Shown here one piece after another: positions 31,168 to 43,100 of a DNA stretch of 64,000 nucleotides (the first letter of the stretch is position 1; every line of letters starts with the position of its first letter). This DNA is from Morinoia aosen (lineage: Eukaryota > Arthropoda > Malacostraca > Amphipoda > Talitridae). The translations under genes and the position numbers were made by a program. Location: the NCBI GenBank assembly GCA_030386875.1, contig CM059563.1, positions 11,674,001 through 11,738,000 of the forward strand. Reading direction: 5' to 3'. The notes beneath the pieces are model-generated. The model was not told where the DNA came from. It saw only the letters and a list, made by a program, of their open reading frames with translations, and searched no databases.

Positions 31168-34100
31168 GTTTGTAGATAGTTCTTTGTCGTTGAGTTCATC
31201 ATTGTAAGAATTGTTCTTCTAACAATCATTGTCTATGTCCTGTTGTAGCGGCTTCAAATTAATTTTCTTTTCCTTTAATTAGGTGGTGAGAAATATTGGT
31301 CAATATTTACTTTAATGTTGTCAACGATTTTCATAATTTCATTGCGAAGAATCAATAAAAGAACACAGTTAAGAATGTTTTACAAGAATGACATTCTGCT
31401 CGCTGATGCATCATTTTTGAATGATTGAACTTTGAAGTTCGCTTGTGCGCGCCAGGGAAGCGCGCGCGCCTAGCGCAATTTAATTAATGACAAAAGCTAA
31501 CCCCCTATTACAAACGTAAAGAGGTTGGGTCGTGAGGGGTAGCCACAGTTCTTCTTGTGAAAATTATAAATAAAGGTTTCTAGTGACGTCCGTTTGTATC
31601 ATCTCCAATGGCGCCACCCGGTACCCAAGATGGCGGCAGCCATCTTGGAGTTGATGCAAATGGACGTCACTAGAAACCTTTATTTATAATTCTCACTAGA
31701 AGAACTGTGGCTACCCCTCACAACCCGTCCTCTTTACGTTTGTAATAGGGGGTTATCTTCCGTTTCTATTGCAAAAATAATAACTGCTTTTTGCAAAAAA
31801 GGCCGTTTAGGAGCGCCGTTCATAGCTATAACTTCAAACTTGAATAACTCAAAAACTAAGCATTTGCGAGCATATTGTCATTTGTGTCAAACATCTTAAA
31901 ATCGGTCAATGTGAAGTTTAATGCAATCATAGAAAATAATAATTGTGATCCCAGGAATCACTAATGGAACCCATTTAAAAACGTTCTGGTAAATCTGAAG
32001 GATATGACAGTTGTTGATTTTGTAAATTTCGATGCCTTAGCATAGTTAATTAGATCAAAATAAACAAGTTTTCTTCTATGCACTTTTTGTCTCAAATGAG
32101 TATTTTATTAGTTATAGCGGCAAATGACTTACCGCAACTCCAGTCTTTGAAGCGGAAAGAAATTCATTGATCGAGTTGTATGGCAATACTGCAATGGCGT
32201 CTCGCTTCTAGCGCTCTGTCTTGAAAGACGAAACCAAACCTACCGCTATACCTCGTTAAATACTCATTTGACGAAAAAAGTGTATAGATTAAAAGTTGTT
32301 TATTTCGATGTTATTACCATGTTTTAAGCAACAAAAATTCGAAAATCGATGAGTAGCTGTTTATTCGAGCGCATTTGTCATCAATGACGAAACTAAACTT
32401 ACCGCTATAAATCGTAAAATACTCATTTGAGACGAAAAAAAATAGAAGAAAACTTGTTTATTTTGATTCAATTAATTAGGTTCAGGCACCAAAAAGTGGA
32501 AAATCAACAACTGTCATCTCCTTCAGATTTACCAACATCTTACATGAATGACATTCTGCTTGCTGATGCGTTATTTTTGAATAATTGAACGTTGAAGTTG
32601 GCTTTTGCGCTACTAAAGTTGCGGTCAGTAATTTACCGCCATAGCTCTTTAAATACTCATTTGCCCCCAAAAGTGCATAGATGAAAAGTTCTTTATTTCA
32701 GTGTAATTATCATGACACAGGCAAGAAAATTTTGAAATTCGATTAGTTGCATCTCCTTCACATTAACCAAAATCGGATAGCCAAATCTTATCGTAGCTCT
32801 GAGTGATACGTCTCAAGTCAAAATTATAATATTTTGAGCAGCTTCAGCTAAATTTAAAGGTAGATAATAACAAAATTGTTGCCATAGAATACTTCCCATA
32901 TTGTCTTATAAATTTACAGTTTGTATTTTATTATTAAACTTGAGTTTTTAGGACCCCAATATTATACTTTCTTAACTCAGTGAAGATGTTACATTTAAGG
33001 ATAAATTTGAAGGATATGACAGTATTTGATTTTTTAAATTTCAAAGCCTAAATATAGTTAATTGAATCAAAATAAACAAGTTTTCTTCTATGCGCTTTCC
33101 GTCTGAAATGAGTATTTTATTAGTTATAGCGGTAAATGACTTACCGCAACTCCAGTGTTTGAAGCGAAAAAAAATTTATTGATCGCGTGATATGTCAGAG
33201 TCTCGCTTTCAAGACGCTCGTCATCATAGACAAAACTAAACCTTCCGCTATAACTCATTGAATACTCATTTGACGAAAAAAGTGTTTAGAAGAAAAGTTT
33301 TTATTTCTAGGTTACTACCATGATTCAAGCAACAAAAATTCAAAAATCAATGAGTAGCTGTTTATTCGAGCGCATGCGTCATCAAAGACGAAACTTAACC
33401 TACTGCTATAACTCTTAATATAATCATTTCAGACGGAAAGTTCATAGATGAAAACTTGTTTAATTTAATATAAATAATTATGTTTAAGCACTGAAAAGTG
33501 GGAAATTGATTACTGTCATATCCTTCAGATTTACCCATTTTAGTGCAGTTGACCCTCAAAGTATTTCAGAAATAAAGCTCTGAAAATATTTCAAACCAAT
33601 ATCCAGAAAAATTTCACACAATATCCAAGAATTTCAATATTTTCTTGTAGGCTTTAAGAAATAACAATTTTTTACCTATAATATATCCAAAACCAGATTC
33701 ATTATTTATTGCTACTATCTAATCATCCTTTGCACCCATTATATTATGTCATATTGTTTGTAAATATCTGTAAAATAATTCTTATTGTTACAAATTCTAT
33801 GAATAGTTAGGTTCAGATACAATATTTTACTGCTGTGTCTCTGATAGTTTAAGTATTATAGTGTCATTGCTTGTTTTGACTTGATTGATTTTACAAAATT
33901 TTTAAGTGTTAACCATTTGTTCCTTTCTTTATAGGCTTTCTGTGCAAAAAGTGGAGAAGAGATATCAAAACTTTTCATCACTCTCCTGAAGAAATGGCCT
34001 CATCGATCCAGTGGAAAAGAATATCCCAGTGCTTCACAATTCCCAGTTGCACAACTCATAAGTATTGTAGGAGAGGTCTTGAATCCAGATCCTGCAGTGC

Positions 34101-37100
34101 AGGTATTTTGAAACTAGGGTTTTTAAGTTGATATTAAACTTTAAATAAAGATTATATTGAAAATGCATAGAATTCAGTAATTTTATGTGTATTGCATTTT
34201 ACAGTGTGTTTGATTTTACAGAACTTATATTTCACTTATATGTATATTTCTTTATGGAAAGCTCTCCCTCATGCTTGTCATTAGATATCTAAAGTTTCAT
34301 GCAAGATTTCATCTTGGCACTAAGTAAGATTTCTCTTGCAGTGTTTCAAAAATGGAAGTGCTTGAGAAACACAATAAAAGCAAACATGAGTGAAGTGATA
34401 ATAGGATGAAAATTTTTTGAGCACTTATAATTTCAGTTTGCTGCTAATGACAGAGTTAAATAAGTATTAAATAAAATTAAAAAAAATGCTAAACAAACCC
34501 TAAGAAATAAGGTTGAAATGATTAATCCTATGTAATATCTGCTTTTAATTTTTATTGCTGATAATATTAGACTCACTATAAGGTGTAGTAATAATCAAAA
34601 TGTATCTATCCTTGTCCCCAAATGGAGTGATGAATATCTCCCAAAGTTAATATAATGAGCTGGTGCCATCTTGCCATTAGTAGCAAATTACACACTACTG
34701 AGAGCATATTAATATTGATATTATGAACTAGGAGTCTCTTTAATGTACTTTATTTTTGAAGTTTGATACATAGTTAAAAGGCTTCAACTCCAACTCAGCC
34801 GCATTGAAAATATAATTTTGTGAATGTTCAACAGGCTGAGGTACTTGCTTCAATGGCTGGAACGTCTGGTGGTGCCGTCACATCTAATGATCTTGTCCAG
34901 GTGAGATGTAAGCTCATTTTCTGGTCTAGAATGTGTTGAATTGCAGCAAGAGTTTTTTTCTGTAATTGATTCTGAGTTGTGAACATGTGTTATCCTAACT
35001 AAACCTTTTTGGATGTGATGGAAAAATTAAAATATGAAGAGAAGGATTGCTCTGGTTTGCCTATCATGCTTGTCATCAGCACCTGATGGAATCATTTCAC
35101 ATTTAACCAACAAAATAAGCCCCTCAAAAAATTTGTTTTAATTGTTCAAATGTGCAGTTACCAAAATTGTTGACTAGCTTGTGCCCTCTCAGAGGGATAC
35201 AACTATTGTATTGATGGAAATTAGCACTTCCAGGGCGGAAAATGTGAGGGTTCAAGCTGAAAGTTAGGTAGGCCTTCTTTTTGTTAAAATAAATTTTTTT
35301 TTTGTTATATTAAGGACCACCTTTTTTTGGTTCACTGCTGTCCTGTTTTTCAGCACCTACTACTTTCTTCATCAACTTTTATCTTGTTTCTTGAACTTCA
35401 TTCTCAACTTACTGTTTTATGCCCCTTCTCTATAGATACTGCATTCCCATTTCTCCATACTAAATGGTGACTTTCTCTTCCTCTCTTTGAAGTTTTTTTT
35501 GTGGGGTTAGAGAGCCTTAAACTAACATATAATCAATCTAACTAGCTAGTGCATACATATCTTTGATTCATTCTTGAAAAATTAAAGTTAATGCCAGTGA
35601 CATGGTTCCTTCTCATTAAGATGGTAATGAGTTTTACTATTAGTGCCGGGTGTAGTATCTGTAATTTATGCACTTTTATTACATATGTTCTGCATTTATC
35701 ATATCTTTTGTTTGATATACTCACGCAAATGCCAATAACAAGGTCTGTGAACAATTTTGGGGACTCATCTTAATGTTTCAACAAATAATTGGGAAGTTTG
35801 AAATAAGAACGAAGAAAAAAATAATTCACATTAGTTCATTAGTCGTCATGAGCATTTTGATCATAGGCTTCCTGAGCTGTGAACTTCAGTAGTTAGTCAG
35901 CCTTGTGTGTTGCTGCATTGATTTTTTTACAAAAAAGGCTTTGCACAGGTGGTGACAACAGTAATCGAGTCCTACAGCAGCCTGCAGAGTGTTGCTCCGG
36001 ACGCGCGCAGTGTGTCTCCTGATGCTAGTGGCAGTAGTCGGGTGGCTCGTGAGTGGCTGCATGCACTACTCTTTGGAGATGCCTCACACAAGAAGGTTAC
36101 AAAAGAGCTGTTACTCTTCACTGTTTTATTTAAGGGTGCTGTTCTTGATATCTGGCTTCAGAAACGAGGTTGTCCTTAATTGGGAATGATACAAGTGAAG
36201 ACTGGAAAGTATATACGATTATATTAAAAAATACTTGAACAAAAATTTGCCTCTTTCTTTCGAAATATCAGTGCTGATCAAGAGGTGTATGCTGGATTTG
36301 TAGGTACTTGTTTACTTATGCTCAGGAGGGAATGTTCTGTTGTTGAATTTGGTGGTAATGTCCTCTGGGCAGCAGGTTGTGCATTCATGTTGTTCAATGG
36401 CCTTATATTGCAATTGCCTTCTTGTCTTGCAACTGTACCACAGAAGCTGAAAATTTCTAAATTCTTCCGTCATTAAATTACAACATTTCTAGTTCGGAAG
36501 ACCTACTACTTTTCTTCTCCAATTTGTTCCTAATACGTAGCTTTGCTAAGAAAGGAATTTAAGCTTGCCATTGCTTTGCTCATTATAGTTGATCTTTAAT
36601 CTTCTCTGCGGCACGAGTTATGGATCACGTACGTGAAAGACCCTGGTTTGCTACCTCTCTCGCTACCACAATATTTTTACTTGTGTTAAAGCAGTTTCTC
36701 AGGCAAAAGTAGATAACTGAGAAAACCGGGGCTTCAAATTAACCTCTGCTGAAAATACTATCGAAACAGATAATAGGGGAACTATTCTATTCATTTCTCT
36801 TACATTTCACTCAAGTCTTTTCCTAAGGTTAAGACAATGACATACTATTTGTACAACGCGACTGTAAGAATCGACTGATCAATAGAAGTGTTTTTTTTTT
36901 TTTTTTGAGATATTCCATAAACTTTGTTGGCCATGTAGACGGTGGAGATGGCGGTGCCGAGCGCAGCCGTGAGCCAGGCAGCGCTGGAGAGGTGGCTGCA
37001 GGGACACGTGGCTGTGTACTGCGTCGTACAAGTGACAGTCTTGCGCGCTCTTGTGCTGCCCACGTTGTCTGCGCCAGCCTCCCTCTTCCCTCAAATTATT

Positions 37101-40100
37101 GCTCCCAAAGTAAGTGCCAATGCAGTGACAAAAAGAAACAATGATGAATTAAGTAGTTGAAAATTAAAGAGAGAAATCCTAATTTTGGTATGAAAATAAT
37201 GTTTTTGTTGAACAAATAAATTGATTGGTGCTACCTTGTTCACTGTTCAATCGAAAGAGTTCATACTGTCTTGTTGTTGGAGGTATTTCTCAATCTCGTT
37301 CAGATTCTCGGTTTTCTTCTTGATTAGGAATCAACTGACATCATTTCACCTGCAATACTTAGACTAGTTGCTCAATTTGCACGTTTTGCCTTAAATGATT
37401 AAATAATATATATTTCCAATGAAGGCAATGCAGATGCAGCTAAGCAGCTCGGAGGTGCTGCTGTTGAACACCGCCCTGCCGCTGCAGCTACGCTGTGAGT
37501 GGCGGCTGCTCTTCTCCAACCACATACACGGTGACAGCTTCAGCCTCCTCATGAAGCAGGTTGGTCTGGACTCTTGTCCAGCGGGAGCACGGGGCATATA
37601 CACCAAGTGCAGTGCACAAGCATTTAATAGAATTAAGTATGGCAACGGCAACAAGCAAACTAGAATTGCCAGCAGACTAACAGACTTGGCAGCGACAAGC
37701 AGTTGCTGCCGAGTCCCATGCCGTCCAATACCAAAACCCACGAGCATCATAGTAGGAGCAGTGAAGGTGGCTAGCAGTTGTTTTCAGGGTACAGTCATCA
37801 GTGTTCTTTTACAGCAATTCGTTTTGATGTTAACAAGCTGTATATAACAAAATACAGTTATAGTCCCCCTCAGGGGGAAACAGGTCTATGGGAATTAGCG
37901 CTCCCAGGGAGATTATGTGAGGGCCTGAGCTAAAGGTTAGGCAGGCTTCCTTTTGTTGAAATAGAATAGGTTTTTGTTTTGTTACTGACCAGCTTTTTTC
38001 GGTTCACTGCTGTCCTGTTTTTCAGCATCTACTACTTTCTTCTTCAACTTTTTCTTGTTTCATGAACTTCTTTCTTAACTTCCTGTTTCTGTGCACCTTG
38101 TGCATAGATTCCGCGTTCCCTCAACTCCATACTAAATTTTGCCTTCCTCCTTCCTCTCTTAGAACATCTTTGTCGTGCAATTAAGGGACGCTAAAACCTT
38201 CTTATATAATAATAATAATAATAAAAATAATAATAATACAGTTATAGTTTTCTATTCAGTTGATCCAAGTTACCTTGTATGATGTTTGATGCTCCAATGC
38301 GGAATTTTTTTAAAATTATGGACAAAAAGTTGGGGTTAGTTTGGTTTGTCTTATCAAATTCTTTGGGGGCTGGTACTCTTGGGGGGTTACTTTTAGGTTA
38401 CCTCTGCCATGAATTGATCATCAAAATGTATTTTTCATGCCCACTTAGCTTCTGTCAGGTTTTATGCCTTCTTTGCTATCTCTTCTTTGTTTTATCGTCC
38501 TTTTTCTTCTTAACTTTTTGTTTCTGTGTGCAGGGTATTCTGTTTTGGGAACACACTTTGTGCATTGGTTCTCCGTTTTCTTCAGTCCATGTCAAATGTT
38601 TCTTTTCATTGATTTCTTAAAATTGCCTTTGTTGTGGATAAGGGAGTATTTCAAGTTCTTCACGTCTTCAAATAAAAAAATCACTCAACATATTTTTACT
38701 GCATCAATGTCAATGCAGATCGTGGGCGTGGGGCCGTCACTCGTGGTGGTGGAAGACGAAGACGGCAACAAGTTTGGAGGCTTCGCGTCGGCGTCGTGGG
38801 AGGTCCGGCCACAGTTCCATGGTCAGTGGTGGCGTGGCGACTCTGAGCTAAGCTATGAATTAGGGACGATGAGTTGCTTGTTTGTGTAGATTTTGCTACC
38901 ATTAATAGGGTTGTACCGGCGCAGTTGGGCGTACATATGTTCGTACGTAGGCGAGATCAACGCCCTGTTGCGGGGTATCGCAATGCGGGTGCTTGGTCAG
39001 CAGATTTGAGGTAGTATAAATTAGCGTGCGCGGCTTGTGGAGTCGCATTTGGTCTGTGTTCCTCCCCTGTACAACATCTCTACAAGAATACAACTGTGCC
39101 GATCTTTAAACAATTGAAAATGACACAGAGCACTGCGGCAGAACATCCGACCTGGCTACATAAAAAAATTCAAAACCTGCAAAATTCTTTACTCAACTGG
39201 GTTCACAGCAGCACAGCTGACGCCGCAGCTGTTGTCAAGGTCACGCGCTGTCGCGTGCACTGCCACCACCGTCTTGGCGACGCGCAGCTGATCCCAAGGT
39301 CACACGCTGAGCGCTTGGAGTCGGGAGAGCAATAGCGCTTGCACTGTACTCAGCGCGCAGAGTCGATGTGTGTTCGAAGTCCCACACTGCACGTTATTAG
39401 CACCGCTCACAGTTTATCAAACCTTTATACTAACACTGTTCAGTATGCAACCTGGTACTACATACACCACGCACTATGTCGTTGCAGATGTTGAATCACT
39501 TTCGTCGTTCGTAGAATGTCCAATCACACTTGCACAGATGAAGTGAAACTCGTAGGCGTCCATGGCACTCCTACTGCCGATCTCGGTGGAAGTTTACGCA
39601 AAGTTGCAGGTTGCAGAAGTCGCCGTCTCTTTCTAAAGACAGACGTACCTTGTAGGCTTCACCAAGTGGTACGTGGAACTCCAGATCGTATGTATTTTGC
39701 AGCCTTTCTTCCGAAACACGTCGCACAACAATACGAAACACGTTATCGTATGCTTCTTGGACTTTTCTTCCTGTGACCGACCCGTTGTCCATATTATTTC
39801 GTCGTTACTGCCAGACTGATCCACTTCTCACGGAGTGATGCGCAGACTCCCTCTCGTAGAAGGCACAAATAATTTCCATCACCAGACGATCTTCACGGAA
39901 GTCTCTTGAACTTTTTGACGTTACCTCCGCCGTCTTGATTCGCCGAAGTCACTGGATCACTTTCACACTCACAAGCACAATTTCTTCACGTCGTGGGTCC
40001 GACACCCAAATAGCCACCAGTGTGACGGCCGAAGGGTAGAGATAACGCTGGTTAACTGCGACGTTTTACTTGTAGAGATGTTGTACAGGGGAGGAACACA

Positions 40101-43100
40101 GACCAAATGCGACTCCACAAGCCGCGCATGCTAATTTATACTACCTCGAATCTGCTGACCAAGCACCCGCATTGCGGTACCCCACAACAGGGCGTTGAAC
40201 TCGCCTACGTACGAACATATGTACGCCCAACTGCGCAACTGCGCCGGTACAGGGTGAGTTGCTGTAAATCTTGGCGATATGTCCCGTGATGTTTCTGCAA
40301 ACAGGTATTATTTGAGGCGTAAATATTTGAATGACTAGCTGGTTTGGTTAAAAGGAAAAATTATCGGGCAAAATTTTACGCAATAATTTAGGTCATTAAA
40401 AAAATTATTGTATGAACTATGATAATTTTTATGCACAATACAGGTTTTTGGTATGAACATTCTTGGCTGCAGACAACATACCATTTTGAATTTTTTATGT
40501 TATTTTCAAATGTGCGTTACATCTGATGAATCTTTAACAAATTAATTTACACGTGTCTATGTTCAAGCATGTTTCATCACACAGAAAACCTTCCCTTTCT
40601 CCTGAGTAGCTTGTGTAGGAATAAAAATAATAAATATAAATGTAAATATTTATGTTTATATTAATAATAAATAAATAATGTTTATTTTACAAATGTTTAT
40701 TTATTTTAATTAATGTTTATTTTACAAATGTCACGGAAATTTAAAATCATTCGGACAATTCTTAGTTAATTTTGTGGGGCTGGAAAACTGCAAAATGGCC
40801 TCAGTTCTGAGGAAAAGCCCGAATACATTGCTTTAATAAGTTTGATTATATTTTCAATACTATAGTTATGAGGTTCCCCAAACGTGCTAGCGAGTACTTG
40901 GGCTTAGGAGGACTAACTCTTGTAGTGAGTGATGCATCAAATTTTGTGCCAATTACTGAATTTTATGCAGAAACTAAATTCGAGTGTCTTCCACCTGCTC
41001 TTCTCCATAGATCCCCCATTGTTTTTCTTTGTCACTGTCGAACGCAGTTAATTTTATTCCGGTTGACTTTATCAGGAATAGTTGAGCTAAAATATTTGTT
41101 CAATGCTCAGTTTCAGTAGAACAAATCCCTTTCATTGATAAAATGAGTGCTGGTATTAATTTATCTTCACCTCATCCTTCAGTCAGCTTGTGGGTAACAC
41201 CAGCAGCTGCTACAAGGAATCAGTGATTCTGCAAGGAATCAGTGGAATCACCAGTCATGCTCCCATCATCAGAGCCTATTTGAATTCTAAGCACTCCTCT
41301 ATAAAATTTACCGTCGAAATTAAAAGTAACAACTGTCAATAATTTTTAAATTTGACAACCACTGTAAAAGGTCGTACTTTTAATTCATCTGTTTTTCGGA
41401 ACACTACTTTCACTGATTTAAGATCTTTGTGAATTGAGCATACAATATTTGTTCAAATTATGTGGATCTACTTGATGAATTTACTTTCCTGTGAAATTTT
41501 CTTTGTAAAAACGAGCTTCCTTCTATAATTGTCCATGTTCATATTGAAATATTCCTGGCTAAAAAGCATTCAAAAACTAGTACTCTTACACAGGCAGGCA
41601 ATACAACACCTTAATTGTTTTTCCCGTATTTTGGCCACGAGATTTGGAGATCCTTTTAAAATGCAACAAAGGCCTGATTTGTAAAATAATGCAGACACTT
41701 GTGTATACGTTTAGTTGTATACATTAACCATCTAGCTATTTTGGCATGACGACTTTGCCATTCTATGTTAAGACTGCTTAGCATCGTGAAGTCAGCTACC
41801 ATTGTGGGAGAATTTTGACTCAACCACCTCTCTAGTCCACTGGTTTTCAAAGTGAATGGTGCGGCTACTGCATAGCAGAAGACCGTTTTACTATATTTTT
41901 ACTTCTAATGATTCAGACATGCGTAATTTAGAGTCTTTCTTCATAGAACAAAGACCAGTCCTTAATAATACAAATTGTTCACTTCCATTACATATTTATG
42001 TGTAGATTTTTCATGCATACTGGAAGTGTTACGGATCGACTAAATTAATTTCTTTTCTTAATTTTCACTGACTGACTTAAGATAAAGCTAGTCTCCAAAA
42101 CATTTTACAGAAGGAATGGATTCTTTGTAATTATTTTATAAGACGTAATGAAATTTTAACAACTATGATTTCAATGTTAACTGCTATCTTCGTTTTCAAG
42201 TTTCTGAAGGTCGTTTGACTGAAAAAAACTGAATTATTTCAGTATAATCTAGTGTTCAAAGTACGGCTGAGAGTGTGAATACAGGCAATATAATGTGGTG
42301 TTGCAGGTGTGGCAGAGAGTGTGAATACAACATAATGTGGTGTTGCAGGTATGGCAGAGAGTGTGAATACAACATAATGTGGTGTTGCAGGTGTGGCAGA
42401 GAGTGTGAATACAACATAATGTGGTGTTGCAGGTGTGGCAGAGAGTGTGAATACAACATAATGTGGTGTTGCAGGTGTGGCAGAGAGTGTGAATACAACA
42501 TAATGTGGTGTTGCAGGTATGGCAGAGAGTGTGAATACAACATAATGTGGTGTTGCAGGTGTGGCAGAGAGTGTGAATACAACATAATGTGGTGTTCCAG
42601 GTATGGCAGAGAGTGTGAATACAACATAATGTGGTGTTGCAGGTGTGGCAGAGAGTGTGAATACAACATAATGTGGTGTTGCAGGTATGGCAGAGAGTGT
42701 GAATACAACATAATGTGGTGTTGCAGGTGTGGCAGAGAGTGTGAATACAACATAATGTGGTGTTGCAGGTATGGCAGAGAGTGTGAATACAACATAATGT
42801 GGTGTTGCAGGTGTGGCAGAGAGTGTGAATACAACATAATGTGGTGTTGCAGGTATGGCAGAGAGTGTGAATACAACATAATGTGGTGTTGCAGGTGTGG
42901 CAGAGAGTGTGAATACAACATAATGTGGTGTTCCAGGTATGGCAGAGAGTGTGAATACAACATAATGTGGTGTTGCAGGTATGGCAGAGAGTGTGAATAC
43001 AACATAATGTGGTGTTGCAGGTATGGCAGAGAGTGTGAATACAACATAATGTGGTGTTGCAGGTATGGCAGAGAGTGTGAATACAACATAATGTGGTGTT

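Larger units (their letters stand above)
33536..38718 (+). other. MEAK7: MEAK7 introns 1 (end) to 6
   Basis: Non-exonic parts are AT-rich. Two clear R copies and one doubtful one are present. A short ORF at 36,285-36,476 looked exon-like but has no place in the MEAK7 frame. Confidence 0.65.

Noticed and set aside
31988-32533. 8-bp target-site duplication for element B copy 1
   Set aside because: Flanks aacgttct and aacatctt agree at only 5 of 8 positions, too weak to claim.
36285-36476. Extra MEAK7 exon
   Set aside because: The ORF lacks matching splice phases, and MEAK7 is already complete and close to the expected length without it.
39096-39824. Small ORFs inside the TIR transposon as transposase pieces
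   Set aside because: No recognisable DDE or integrase motif; too short and on both strands.
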